Assembly: GCF_026163695.1 (NCBI RefSeq)
Contig: NZ_JAOTID010000007.1
Span: 161,251 to 225,250, forward strand
From: Shumkonia mesophila
Lineage (GTDB): Bacteria; Pseudomonadota; Alphaproteobacteria; Rhodospirillales; Shumkoniaceae
Length of the DNA: 64,000 nt
Direction of reading: 5' to 3'
Shown piece by piece: positions 19,232 to 28,038 of the stretch (positions within the stretch are counted from its first letter, which is position 1; every line of letters starts with the position of its first letter). The position numbers and the translations under genes were made by a program. The notes beneath the pieces were generated by a model that was given only the letters and a program-made list of their open reading frames with translations, was not told the origin of the DNA and did no database searches.

Positions 19232-20536
19232 ATGCCGGTACGGCTCAGTTCGCGGGACGGGGATTTCGAGAAGCGGTTCGCGGCGCTGGTCGCCGCCAAG
19301 CGCGAGGCCGAGGCCCATGTCGGACCGGTGGTGGCCGAGATCCTGAAGGCCGTGCGCGAGCGGGGCGACGAGGCCGTCATCGCCTTCACCGAGAAGTTCG
19401 ATCGCCTCAAGCTGACCGCCGCCACGTTGAAGGTTTCGGCCGCCGAGGTCGAGGCCGCCGTCGCCGCCTGCGCGCCCGACACCCTGGCGGCGCTCGACCT
19501 CGCGGCCGGGCGCATCGCCGACTATCACCGCCGCCAATTGCCGGAAGGCCTGAACTACGTCGATTCCGTCGGCCTCAGGCTGGGCTATCGCTGGACGGCG
19601 GTGGCGGCCGCCGGGCTGTACGTGCCGGGCGGGCTTGCCGCCTATCCCTCCTCGGTGCTGATGAACGCGCTGCCGGCCAAGGTGGCGGGCGTGCCGCGCC
19701 TAGTCATGGTGGTGCCGGCCCCCGACGGCGTGCTCAACCCGCTGGTGCTGGCCGCCGCCCGCATCGCCGGGGTGGACGAGATCTATCGCATCGGCGGCGC
19801 CCAGGCGGTCGCGGCGCTGGCCTTCGGCACCGCCACCATCGCCCCCGTGGACAAGATCGTCGGGCCCGGCAACGCCTATGTGGCCGAGGCCAAGCGCCAG
19901 GTGTTCGGCACCGTCGGCATCGACATGATCGCCGGGCCGTCCGAGATTCTGGTGGTGGCCGACCGCTTCAACGATCCGGCGTGGATCGCCGCCGATCTGT
20001 TGTCCCAGGCCGAGCACGACCGCGCCGCCCAGGCCGTGCTGATCACCGACGACGCCGCGTTCGCCGAAGCCGTCGAGCGGGCGCTGGAAGGGCACCTGAA
20101 GACGCTGCCGCGCGCCGACATCGCCGGCGCCAGCTGGCGCGATTTCGGCGCCGTCGTCGTGGTGGGCAGCCTCGACGAGGCGCCCGCCCTGGTCGACCGC
20201 CTGGCGCCCGAGCACCTGGAACTGGCCACCGAAGATGCCGGGGCGCTGGCCGGGCGCATCCGCAACGCCGGGGCCATCTTCATCGGCCGCTTCACGCCCG
20301 AGGCGGTGGGCGATTACGTGGCCGGGCCCAACCACGTGCTGCCGACCTCGGGCAGCGCCCGGTTCTCCTCGGGCTTGGGCGTGCTCGATTTTCTCAAGCG
20401 CACGTCGCTGGTCGGCGGCGACGCCGCCAGCCTGGCGGCGGTGGGGCCGGCCGCCGTGACGCTGGCCCGGGCCGAGGGCCTGGATGCCCACGCGCTGTCG
20501 GTGGCGATCCGCCTCAACGCCGGCCCGGCCGATTGA
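19232..20536 (+). CDS. hisD: Histidinol dehydrogenase
   Basis: HisD carries out the last two steps of histidine synthesis, oxidising L-histidinol to L-histidine with NAD. The 434-residue length is normal. Visible blocks are YVPGGLAAYPSSVLMNALPAKVAGV, IVGPGNAYVAEAKRQVFG, SEILVVAD, LSQAEHD with the zinc-binding QAEHD, and the late NHVLPTSGSARFSSGL. The ATG at 19232 is preferred because GGAGAAGGA precedes it, although the frame is open back to 19157. It heads the hisD-UPF0262-phosphatase string. Confidence 0.96.
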   Translation: MPVRLSSRDGDFEKRFAALVAAKREAEAHVGPVVAEILKAVRERGDEAVIAFTEKFDRLKLTAATLKVSAAEVEAAVAACAPDTLAALDLAAGRIADYHRRQLPEGLNYVDSVGLRLGYRWTAVAAAGLYVPGGLAAYPSSVLMNALPAKVAGVPRLVMVVPAPDGVLNPLVLAAARIAGVDEIYRIGGAQAVAALAFGTATIAPVDKIVGPGNAYVAEAKRQVFGTVGIDMIAGPSEILVVADRFNDPAWIAADLLSQAEHDRAAQAVLITDDAAFAEAVERALEGHLKTLPRADIAGASWRDFGAVVVVGSLDEAPALVDRLAPEHLELATEDAGALAGRIRNAGAIFIGRFTPEAVGDYVAGPNHVLPTSGSARFSSGLGVLDFLKRTSLVGGDAASLAAVGPAAVTLARAEGLDAHALSVAIRLNAGPAD

Positions 20537-20542
20537 GGAACC

Positions 20543-21016
20543 GTGGCCGGCGCCCCCTGCATCAAGGACCTGGTGCTGGAGGACGACCGGCGGGTGCGTC
20601 TCAGCCCCAATGTCGAACATGAACGGCGGGTCGCCGTCCACGACCTGCTCGAGGCCAACGTCTTCGAGCCGGTGGGCGATTTCGCCGGGCCGTTCGTCCT
20701 GCACCTGGGCCTGGAGGGCGGCAGCCTCATCTTCAACGTGCACGACGAGGCGGACCGGCCGCTGGTCAGCTTCTCGCTGCCGCTGGGCGACTTCCGCAGT
20801 CTGATCAAGGACTACTTCACGGTCTGCGAGACCTACTTCAACGCCATCAAGACGCTGAGCCCGTCGCGCATCGAAGCCATCGACATGGGCCGGCGAGGGC
20901 TGCACAACGAGGGCTCGACGCTGATGGCCGAGCGCCTGGCCGGCAAGGTCAGGATCGACACCGACACGGCGCGCCGGCTGTTCACCCTCCTGTGCGTGCT
21001 GCATATCCGGGGATAG
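20543..21016 (+). CDS. UPF0262 family protein
   Basis: This 157-residue soluble protein matches the alphaproteobacterial UPF0262 family, seen in the blocks KDLVLEDDRRVRLSPNVEHERRVAVHDLLE, PLVSFSLPLGDFRSLIKDYF and RIEAIDMGRRGLHNEGS. The family often lies next to hisD in these bacteria, as here. The start is a GTG 6 bp after the hisD stop, with TGAGGAA overlapping that stop, which implies coupling. Its function is unknown. Confidence 0.9.
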   Translation: MAGAPCIKDLVLEDDRRVRLSPNVEHERRVAVHDLLEANVFEPVGDFAGPFVLHLGLEGGSLIFNVHDEADRPLVSFSLPLGDFRSLIKDYFTVCETYFNAIKTLSPSRIEAIDMGRRGLHNEGSTLMAERLAGKVRIDTDTARRLFTLLCVLHIRG

Positions 21017-21020
21017 GGCG

Positions 21021-21467
21021 ATGCCGGACCTGCCATCCGCCGTCCTGTTCGCCTGCACCAACAACTCGATCCGCTCGCCGATGGCCGAGGCCATCCTCAA
21101 GTTCCTGCACGGCCGCCAGATCTACGTCGACTCGGTGGGCGTCCACGAGCGCGAGGTCGACGGTTTCGCCGTCGCCGTCATGGACGAGATCGGCATCGAC
21201 ATCAGCGGTCATCGGCCCAAGACTTTCGAGACGCTCGAGGATACCAGCTACGACGTCGTCGTCTCGCTGTCGCCCCAGGCCCAGCACAAGGCCGTCGAGA
21301 TGACGCGCGTCATGGCCTGCGAGGTGGAATTCTGGCCCACCTTCGATCCCTCGATGATCGACGACGAAAACCGCGAGGTGCGCCTGCAGGCCTATCGCGA
21401 CGTGCGCGACCAGCTGATGCGCCGCATCAAGGAGCGTTTCCCCCTGGCGCCGACGGCCGATCTGTGA
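21021..21467 (+). CDS. Low-molecular-weight phosphotyrosine phosphatase-like / ArsC-type protein
   Basis: The 148-residue protein has the P-loop of the family at its N-terminus, [15 protein letters not shown], i.e. C-x5-R-S with the catalytic cysteine and arginine. A late WPTFDPS carries the DP pair that usually supplies the general acid. It starts 4 bp after the UPF0262 stop, so it belongs to the hisD operon. Tyrosine-phosphate or arsenate reductase activity both fit the fold; no arsenic genes are nearby, so phosphatase is more likely. Confidence 0.85.
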   Translation: MPDLPSAVLFACTNNSIRSPMAEAILKFLHGRQIYVDSVGVHEREVDGFAVAVMDEIGIDISGHRPKTFETLEDTSYDVVVSLSPQAQHKAVEMTRVMACEVEFWPTFDPSMIDDENREVRLQAYRDVRDQLMRRIKERFPLAPTADL

Positions 21468-21603
21468 GCGGCACCGCCGATTTTCCGGGCGGAGCCATGC
21501 GGGAGGCGCCGGAACAACAGCCGGAAAACTTTGGAAAACACTTGACCGGGGCGGCCCGGACGGCCACTTTGAGCCCGCCGCAACCACAACAGAGAAGGGA
21601 TAT

Positions 21604-21822
21604 ATGGCCAAAGAAGAGGTGCTTGAATTCAGCGGGGTCGTGACCGAGCTTCTGCCCAACGCCATGTTCCGGGTGAAGCTGGACAACGACCACGAGATCC
21701 TGGCTCATACCGCCGGCAAGATGCGCAAGCACCGCATCCGTGTCCTGGCCGGCGACAAGGTCAACGTCGAAATGACGCCCTACGATCTGACCAAGGGTCG
21801 GATCACCTTCCGCTTCAAATAG
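21604..21822 (+). CDS. infA: Translation initiation factor IF-1
   Basis: This 72-residue protein is a standard IF-1, which binds the ribosomal A site during initiation. It starts [13 protein letters not shown] and carries [18 protein letters not shown] strands and [23 protein letters not shown], covering the S1/OB fold. AGAGAAGGG lies before the ATG. The maf gene follows 35 bp on. Confidence 0.98.
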   Translation: MAKEEVLEFSGVVTELLPNAMFRVKLDNDHEILAHTAGKMRKHRIRVLAGDKVNVEMTPYDLTKGRITFRFK

Positions 21823-21857
21823 CCGCGCCCGCTTCGGCCGGCTTCGGAGAGCCAAGG

Positions 21858-22469
21858 ATGTCCGACGACCGGACCGATCGCGAGAAGCCGCTTTTCGTGC
21901 TCGCGTCGGCATCGCCGCGTCGGCGCGACCTGTTGACCCAGGTCGGCCTGGCCCCCGATCGCATCGTTCCCGCCGAGATTGACGAGCGCCCGCGCCCGCG
22001 CGAACTGCCCCGCGACGTGGCCCGCCGGCTGGCCGAGGCCAAGGCCGGTGCCATCGCCTCGCAGTTTCCCGGCGCCTTCGTGCTGGGCGCCGACACCGTG
22101 GTCGCCTGCGGGCGGCGCGTGCTGCCCAAGGCCGAGGAGGAGGGGGAGGCCAGGGCCTGCCTCGCGCTGCTGTCGGGCCGTCGCCACCGGGTGATGGGCG
22201 GCGTCGCGCTGATCGATCCGACGGGCCGGCTGGTCAGCCGGCTGGTGGTGACGGCGGTGACCTTCAAGCGGCTGGAACCCGCCGAGGTCGACCGTTATCT
22301 CGCCAGCGGCGAGTGGCGGGGCAAGGCCGGCGGCTATGCCATCCAGGGGCTGGCGGCGCTTTACGTGCGCCAGATCGTCGGCTCCTACTCCAACGTCGTC
22401 GGCCTGCCGCTGTTCGAGACGGCGGCCCTGTTGAAAGGGCTGGGCTACGCCCCCCGTTCGGCCCCATAA
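21858..22469 (+). CDS. maf: Maf family nucleoside triphosphate pyrophosphatase
   Basis: Maf proteins hydrolyse non-canonical or modified nucleoside triphosphates (dTTP/UTP or m7GTP type) to monophosphates. This 203-residue protein shows LASASPRRRDLLTQVGL at the N-terminus, FVLGADTVVACGRRVLPKA with the catalytic aspartate, SGRRHRVMGGVAL, and the late GKAGGYAIQGLAALYVRQIVGSYSNVVGLPL. It lies between infA and the RNase E/G gene as in many alphaproteobacteria. Confidence 0.95.
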   Translation: MSDDRTDREKPLFVLASASPRRRDLLTQVGLAPDRIVPAEIDERPRPRELPRDVARRLAEAKAGAIASQFPGAFVLGADTVVACGRRVLPKAEEEGEARACLALLSGRRHRVMGGVALIDPTGRLVSRLVVTAVTFKRLEPAEVDRYLASGEWRGKAGGYAIQGLAALYVRQIVGSYSNVVGLPLFETAALLKGLGYAPRSAP

Positions 22470-22476
22470 TCCGGCC

Positions 22477-23967
22477 GTGTCGACCGATGAAATCCTGATC
22501 GAGGCGGGGCCGGGCGAGACGCGCATCGCGCTCATGGAGGGCGGGCGGCTCCGCGAACTGGTGGTGGCGCGCCCCGGCGACGGCAGCGTCGTCGGCAACG
22601 TCTATCTGGGCCGCGTCGAGCGCGTGCTGCCGGGCATCGGGGCGGCCTTCGTCGACGTCGGGCTGGAGCGGGCCGGCTTTCTCGGCCTGGCCGAGGCCCG
22701 GCCGGCCGGCCATGCCGCAGGCCAAGCGGGTGCGCCCGCCGCCGACCGCATCGGCGACTATCTGTCCGAGGGCGACGCCGTGCTGGTGCAGGTGCAGCGC
22801 GATGCGGTGGCCGACAAGGGCGTCAAGCTGACCACCCACATCGGGCTCACCGGCCGCGCCCTGGTGCTGCTGCCCGGGGTGGGCGACATCCTGCTTTCCA
22901 GGCGCATCATGGGCGAGGCCGAAAGGGCAAGGCTGGAGGCCCTGCTGGGCGACCTGGCGGAAGCGGGCGAGGGGCTGATCCTGAGAACCGCCGGCATGGA
23001 CGCGCCGGCCGAGGCCCTGGGCCGGGAGTTGGAAACGCTGCGCGGCCTCTGGCGCGTCATCCAGGAAAGACGGCGGGACGGCCGGCCGCCGGCCTGCCTG
23101 CTGGCCGAGCCGACGGCGCCCTTCCGGGTGCTGCGCGACGAGGCGGGGCCGGAGGTGCGCCGCATCGTCGTCGAGGGCGCGCGCATGCTGGCCGAGCTGG
23201 CCGCCTTCTGCCGCGAGCAGGCGCCGGGGCTGGAGGCCAAACTGCGCGGCCACGCCGAAGAGGCGCCGCTGTTCGAGGCCTTCGGCGTCGAGGAGCAGAT
23301 CGAGGCGGCGCTGGCCGAGCGGGTGGCGCTGCCCTCGGGCGGCAGCCTGATCATCCAGCCGACGGCGGCGCTGACCGCCATCGACGTCAACACCGGCGGC
23401 CGCTCGGAAAGCGGCGGGCCCGAGGAGACGGCGCTTGCCACCAACCTGGAGGCGGCCGAGGAGATCGCCCGCCAGTTGCGCCTGCGCAACCTGTCGGGCA
23501 TGCTGGTGGTCGATTTCGTGCCGATGCGCCGGCGTCCCCATCAGGCCGAGGTGCTGGCCCGCCTGCGCTCGGCGGTGGCCGACGACCGCGTGGCCACCCA
23601 TGTCTTCGGTTTCAGTCCGCTGGGGGTGGTCGAAATGACGCGGCCCCGCCATGGCCAGACCCTGGCCGAACGGCTGACCGTGCCCTGCCGGGCCTGCGCC
23701 GCCAGCGGCCGGGTCAAGAGCCCGGCCGCCGTCGCCGCCGCGATCCTGCGCCGCGTGCTTGGCGAGGCGCGGCTGGCGCCCGGAGCCGTCCTCGAGGTGG
23801 CGGCGCCGCCGGCCGTGGTCGAGATGTTGGGAACGGGGTTGTCTCGGGCGTTGGCCGAGACCGAGGAAAAACTGGGAGCGCCGCTTAGCCTGAACGCCGA
23901 TGCCGCCCTGGCGGCCGACGCCTTTAAGGTGACGGCCAGGCGCCGGACGGAGGAAGGACATGACTGA
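22477..23967 (+). CDS. Ribonuclease E/G family protein
   Basis: This 496-residue endoribonuclease of the RNase G/E type processes structured RNA in the cytoplasm. An S1-like N-terminal region carries GSVVGNVYLGRVERVLPGIGAAFVDVGLERAGFL. The DNase-I-like region has the metal-binding pattern TAIDVNTGGRS, and LVVDFVPMRRR. The Zn-link CPC of RNase E appears as VPCRACAASG. The start is a GTG 7 bp after the maf stop, with no strong ribosome-binding site, so it is probably coupled. It is shorter than RNase E and lacks the long degradosome tail, which suits RNase G. Confidence 0.9.
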   Translation: MSTDEILIEAGPGETRIALMEGGRLRELVVARPGDGSVVGNVYLGRVERVLPGIGAAFVDVGLERAGFLGLAEARPAGHAAGQAGAPAADRIGDYLSEGDAVLVQVQRDAVADKGVKLTTHIGLTGRALVLLPGVGDILLSRRIMGEAERARLEALLGDLAEAGEGLILRTAGMDAPAEALGRELETLRGLWRVIQERRRDGRPPACLLAEPTAPFRVLRDEAGPEVRRIVVEGARMLAELAAFCREQAPGLEAKLRGHAEEAPLFEAFGVEEQIEAALAERVALPSGGSLIIQPTAALTAIDVNTGGRSESGGPEETALATNLEAAEEIARQLRLRNLSGMLVVDFVPMRRRPHQAEVLARLRSAVADDRVATHVFGFSPLGVVEMTRPRHGQTLAERLTVPCRACAASGRVKSPAAVAAAILRRVLGEARLAPGAVLEVAAPPAVVEMLGTGLSRALAETEEKLGAPLSLNADAALAADAFKVTARRRTEEGHD

Positions 23968-24181
23968 CGACACCGCAAGCCGGCCGGACGCAAAGGTCAT
24001 CCCGCTGGTCCGCCGCCGGCGCTGCCCGATCTGCGGCAAGCCGCAGGTGCACGCCTATCGGCCGTTCTGTTCGCAGCGCTGCGCCGACCAGGACCTCGGC
24101 CGCTGGCTGACCGGCGGCTATCGCATCGCCGCCGAGGACGAGCCCGATCTGGACGACGATCAGGCCGACGACGGAACCTGA
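23960..24181 (+). CDS. yacG: DNA gyrase inhibitor YacG
   Basis: The 73-residue zinc protein has the YacG pattern CPICGKP ... YRPFCSQRCADQDLGRWLTGGYRI with the C-x2-C and C-x3-C ligand pairs. YacG binds GyrB and inhibits gyrase. Its start overlaps the RNase gene stop by 8 nt. Its 3' end overlaps the 3' end of the leftward TRAP permease gene by 22 nt, so the two transcripts converge. Confidence 0.95.
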   Translation: MTDDTASRPDAKVIPLVRRRRCPICGKPQVHAYRPFCSQRCADQDLGRWLTGGYRIAAEDEPDLDDDQADDGT

Positions 24182-26313
24182 TCCCCGGCCCGCCCTGCCG
24201 CGTCGCGCCGGCTCTGGCGGATGTTGAAGGCCAGCAGCACCAGCACGGCGCCCAGGGCCACGAACTCCCACACCGATCCCAACGGCCACAGCAGGACCAC
24301 GCCGAGGAACAGCATCGCGAGGCGCATCGGCCGGCCGATCCGGGTTTCCATGTAGCCGCGGATGGCGGCGACCACGCAATACATGCCGCCGATCCCGAAG
24401 AAAAAGATCTTGAAGGACAGGGCGAGGTCCGACGACAGGAACGGCGTGTAGGCGAACAGCAGCGGAATGATGAAGAACGCCATGCCGACCTGGAAGGCGG
24501 TGACGCCGGTCTTCCACGGCGGGCTGTCGGCGATGGCGCAGGCGGCGTAGACCGCCAGGCACACCGGCGGCGTCAGGTTGCTGAACTGGGCCAGCCAGAA
24601 GATGATCATATGCGCCGACAGCAGCGCCTGCGTCTGGTTGGCGGCGCTGACCGTCTGTTCGATGACGCTGGTCGCCATGTCCGGCGGCACCAGGGCCAGC
24701 ATGGCCTTGACGGCCTCGACCGGCATCGGCTTGCCGAGCATGCCGGCCTGGTCCGGCGCGACCAGCATCAGCACCGCCTTGACCGTATCGACCACCTGGC
24801 CGGAGGCGATCAGGCTGACCGCCTCGGAGTGGGTGATGAGGTTGTAGAGCGCCGGCGCCGAAAGGGTGCCGAGCACGATGTAGGCCGCCGTGGTGGGCAG
24901 CCCCATGCCCAGGATGATGGAGGCAAGGCTGACCCACAGGATGGTGATCAGCAGGCTGTCGCCGGACCAGCGGCTGATCATCAGCGAGAACGTGTTGCCG
25001 ACCCCGGTGGTGCCGAGCACGTTGACGACAAGGCCGATGGTGACCAGCAGCACCGCCGTCGGCACCATGTTGCGGGCGCCCTTTGCCAGCGCTTCGCAGA
25101 TCGCCCGCGGCCCCATCCGCTTCTTTGAAAGCCACGATGTCGCGATCACGGCCAGGATGCTGATGCCGGCGGCGTAGGTGGGGGTGAAGCCGACCACCAG
25201 CAGCCCGATGAGCAGCACGATGGGAATCAGGTTGTGACCGCCGTCGCGCATGGCCTGGCGGAAGGTCGGCGCCTCGGGGTCCTCCTTGCCGTAGATGCCC
25301 AGGCGGATCGCCTCCATCCGCACCCAATAGCCGACCGACAGGAAATACATCATCGCCGGCAGCACCGAGACGGCGATGATGTGGACGTAGGGAATCTGGG
25401 TGTAGCTGGCCATGACGAAGGCGCCGGCGCCCATGATCGGCGGCATGATCTGACCGCCGGTGGAGGCCGAGGATTCGACGCTGGCCGCGAAATGGGGCGG
25501 GAATCCGGCCCGCTTCATCAGCGGGATGGTGATGACGCCGGTGCCGACCACGTTGGCCACCGCCGAACCGCTGATGGTGCCCATCAGGGCCGAGCCCATG
25601 ACCGCGACCAGGCCGGGCCCGCCGGTCATCTTGCCGGCCGCGCAGCGGGCCAGGTTCATGATGAAATCGCCGGCCCCCGAGCGGGTCAGGAAGGCGCCGA
25701 ACAGAATGAACATGAAGACGTAGGTCGAGGAGATGCGGGCGATCTCGCCGAACATCCCGTCGCCGCTGAAATAGGTGCGGAACAGCGCGGTTTCGAAGGT
25801 GAGGCCGGGAAACTGGAACACGCCGGTGACGTACTTGCCCCACCACACCACGTAAGTCAGCGAGGTGACGATCAGGACCGGAATGATCCAGCCGGTGGTC
25901 CGACGGGTGAACTCGATGCCCAAAAGGATGGCGACGATGGCGGCCACCCAATCCAGCGGCAGGAGGCGGATGCCGCGATCGTACAAGGCCACTTCGTTGA
26001 GGATCAGATGAACGGCGGTCCACAGGATCAGCAGGCCGAAAACCACATCCACCACGGCGACCGCGCGGCCGGCCGCGCTTCCGGCGCGCGTGCGGACCAT
26101 CGGATAGAGCAGCGTGCACAGGAATCCGAACAGTCCGAAATGCAGGGCCGAGGTCCAAAGATCCTCGATCGTGCCGATGGTATTGAAATAGAGATGGAAG
26201 AGGGAGATGCCGACGCCGGCCCAGAAGACCACCGGTTCCGCCCACTCGCGGGCCTTCTTGGGGGCCTCTTCCTTGTCGAACTTCGCCAAGTCCGCTTCAC
26301 GATCCTCGGTCAC
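24160..26313 (-). CDS. TRAP transporter fused permease (4TM/12TM)
   Basis: This 717-residue membrane protein fuses the small and large TRAP permease subunits, the type that works with TAXI binding proteins. Many membrane segments are visible, with LMGTISGSAVANVVGTGVITIPLMK, ASTGGQIMPPIMGAGAFVMA and ILGMGLPTTAAYIVLGTL. The GTG at 26313 is preferred as start because GAGGAGG is 5 nt upstream. The gene lies 83 bp downstream of the TAXI binding-protein gene and overlaps yacG convergently. Confidence 0.94.
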   Translation of the reverse strand: MTEDREADLAKFDKEEAPKKAREWAEPVVFWAGVGISLFHLYFNTIGTIEDLWTSALHFGLFGFLCTLLYPMVRTRAGSAAGRAVAVVDVVFGLLILWTAVHLILNEVALYDRGIRLLPLDWVAAIVAILLGIEFTRRTTGWIIPVLIVTSLTYVVWWGKYVTGVFQFPGLTFETALFRTYFSGDGMFGEIARISSTYVFMFILFGAFLTRSGAGDFIMNLARCAAGKMTGGPGLVAVMGSALMGTISGSAVANVVGTGVITIPLMKRAGFPPHFAASVESSASTGGQIMPPIMGAGAFVMASYTQIPYVHIIAVSVLPAMMYFLSVGYWVRMEAIRLGIYGKEDPEAPTFRQAMRDGGHNLIPIVLLIGLLVVGFTPTYAAGISILAVIATSWLSKKRMGPRAICEALAKGARNMVPTAVLLVTIGLVVNVLGTTGVGNTFSLMISRWSGDSLLITILWVSLASIILGMGLPTTAAYIVLGTLSAPALYNLITHSEAVSLIASGQVVDTVKAVLMLVAPDQAGMLGKPMPVEAVKAMLALVPPDMATSVIEQTVSAANQTQALLSAHMIIFWLAQFSNLTPPVCLAVYAACAIADSPPWKTGVTAFQVGMAFFIIPLLFAYTPFLSSDLALSFKIFFFGIGGMYCVVAAIRGYMETRIGRPMRLAMLFLGVVLLWPLGSVWEFVALGAVLVLLAFNIRQSRRDAAGRAGDQVPSSA

Positions 26314-26398
26314 CAACGCCTCCTCGCCATTTCGGGAGCCAAGTCCGCATAAGAGAGCGGGGCGGTCCCTTGGAGGAACCGCCCCGGCTGAGCCTGGA

Positions 26399-27439
26399 TC
26401 ACTTGGCGATGAGCGCGTCCGGAATGCTCAGGCCCTTCTCCTTGTAATACTTGACGGCCCCGGGATGGAGCGGGAAGGGCAGGCCGCCGATGGCCCTTTC
26501 CAGGGCCATGTCCTCGGTCGACTTGTGGATGTTGCGCAGGAACGCGAGGTTCTCGTAGAGCGTCTTGGTCAGCAGATAGACGTCATCTTCCGAGACGTCT
26601 TTGCGCGCCGCCAGGAAGTTCGGCTGGGCGATGGTCTGGATCGGCTTGGCATGGCCGGCGTAGGTGCCGGCCGGAACGGTGAACGGGACCCACAGGTCCA
26701 GCTTGGCCGCCCCGTTGATCTTCTTCAGTTCGTCGGCCGAGACGTTGAGGATGCGCATCTTGTCCTTCAGCGTGGCGGCCGCCTGGGCCACCGCCGAGAC
26801 CGGCATGCCGCCGGGAATGTTGAAGCCGGCGATGGTGCCGTTCTGCAAGGCTTCGGCCGACGGGTTGTAGCCGAGATAGGCGAGATCGAAGTCCTTGTCG
26901 GGGTCGAACCCGAGCCCGGAAAGGATGGTGCGCCCCGAACCCTCGGTCCCGGACTTGCGGGCGCCGATCGAGAACTTCTTGCCCTTGATGTTCGCCATGT
27001 CCGAGATGTTGCCGGTCTTGGCGTACTCGCTGAGAATGGCGAAGTGCTCGGTGTTGAACCACAGCATGCTGATGGAACGGAAGTCGTGTTGCGGACCTTC
27101 CGCCTTGAAATCGCCTTCGCCGTTCCAGGCCCAGGCGCCGTACAGGCCCTGAAGGATCGAAAACTGGATCTGGTTCTCGCGCATCAGCTTGATGTTCTCG
27201 CCGGAGCCGGCCGAGGTGATGGCGGAGAGCGATATCTTGTGCTTGTCCTGCAACTTCACCTTGGTCAGGGTGGCGATGGCCACGCCGATGGGATAGTAGG
27301 AACCACCGGTGGTGGCAGTGCCCAGGAGATAGGAGCGTTCTTTCGGAGCCTGCGCGAAGGCCGGGGCGGAAAACGCGATGCCGGCCGCGACGGCCGCAAC
27401 GCCAAGAACGCACGCGAACGTGCGGACAGATTTTGCCAT
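26399..27439 (-). CDS. TAXI family TRAP transporter solute-binding protein
   Basis: The 346-residue periplasmic protein has a signal peptide (MAKSVRTFACVLGVAAVAAG, cleavage near FAQA) and the TAXI pattern: LLGTATTGGSYYPIGVAIATL, SAGSGENIKLMRENQIQFSILQG and SIGARKSGTEGSGRTIL. It delivers an unknown, probably dicarboxylic or amino-acid, substrate to the fused permease downstream. The ATG at 27439 follows AGGGAGA; longer open frame upstream to 27634 is not supported. The 313 bp upstream to the tRNA-Phe gene hold no supported gene. Confidence 0.93.
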   Translation of the reverse strand: MAKSVRTFACVLGVAAVAAGIAFSAPAFAQAPKERSYLLGTATTGGSYYPIGVAIATLTKVKLQDKHKISLSAITSAGSGENIKLMRENQIQFSILQGLYGAWAWNGEGDFKAEGPQHDFRSISMLWFNTEHFAILSEYAKTGNISDMANIKGKKFSIGARKSGTEGSGRTILSGLGFDPDKDFDLAYLGYNPSAEALQNGTIAGFNIPGGMPVSAVAQAAATLKDKMRILNVSADELKKINGAAKLDLWVPFTVPAGTYAGHAKPIQTIAQPNFLAARKDVSEDDVYLLTKTLYENLAFLRNIHKSTEDMALERAIGGLPFPLHPGAVKYYKEKGLSIPDALIAK

Positions 27440-27752
27440 GGTGTCGTCTCCCTGTTGTTCTTCGGGCCGGCCACTTCCTCCCGTGGGGATCTTGCGGGAG
27501 TTGAATCTCCCGTCGTCCGCAGCCGGGGCAGTATCGCTCCGCCGGAGCCAGACTACCGTCAGAGGTCGAGGAAAATCAACCAAATAGCTTGTCGCGACGT
27601 CATCGAAGAATTGCCGATCGGCCACCTTGCCCACGAAGGCGAAAGGAACGCCTTCCTGCCCTCGCAGCCACGCTGGACAGGCCGGGGGAATTCTTCTATA
27701 AGCGGTCCGTCGCGCGCGGGCGCACGCCGTTTTCCCGCGCTGCGGCTCCGGT

Positions 27753-27828
27753 GCCCAGGTAGCTCAGTTGGTAGAGCACGTGACTGAAAATCACGGTGTC
27801 GGTGGTTCGATCCCGCCCCTGGGCACCA
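27753..27828 (+). tRNA. tRNA-Phe (anticodon GAA), probable island attachment site
   Basis: A complete 76-nt cloverleaf reads GCCCAGG paired with CCTGGGC, D arm GCTC/GAGC, anticodon stem CGTGA/TCACG with loop CTGAAAA (anticodon GAA), and a T arm GGTGG-TTCGATC-CCGCC. CCA is encoded. A P4-type integrase gene begins about 210 bp downstream in the same direction, so the 3' end of this gene is the likely attL. No duplicate of this 3' end was noticed in the rest of the window. Confidence 0.96.
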
Positions 27829-28038
27829 TTCCCTCCCCTCCCCATATTCCTTTCTGCCGCATCGCGTTCGCTGTGATCTCCGTAATCGTCTGAAATTTCA
27901 TAGTTTTCAGGCAATTCGTCGCATTGGAGCATCGGCGGGGACGCGTGGTCGCACTTCGTCCAACGGCGATTCCTGTTGGTACTTTTGTTGGTATCCTGGA
28001 CCCCTGTTGGTATCCTGATGGCAGAAGGAATCGAACCG

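Noticed and set aside
17758..19515. Leftward frame of 585 residues opposite the desaturase and hisD
   Set aside because: It crosses two clear genes on the other strand and shows no domain.
23924..26245. Leftward 773-residue frame overlapping the fused TRAP permease
   Set aside because: It is a shifted frame of the permease gene, full of proline, histidine and arginine, with no membrane pattern.
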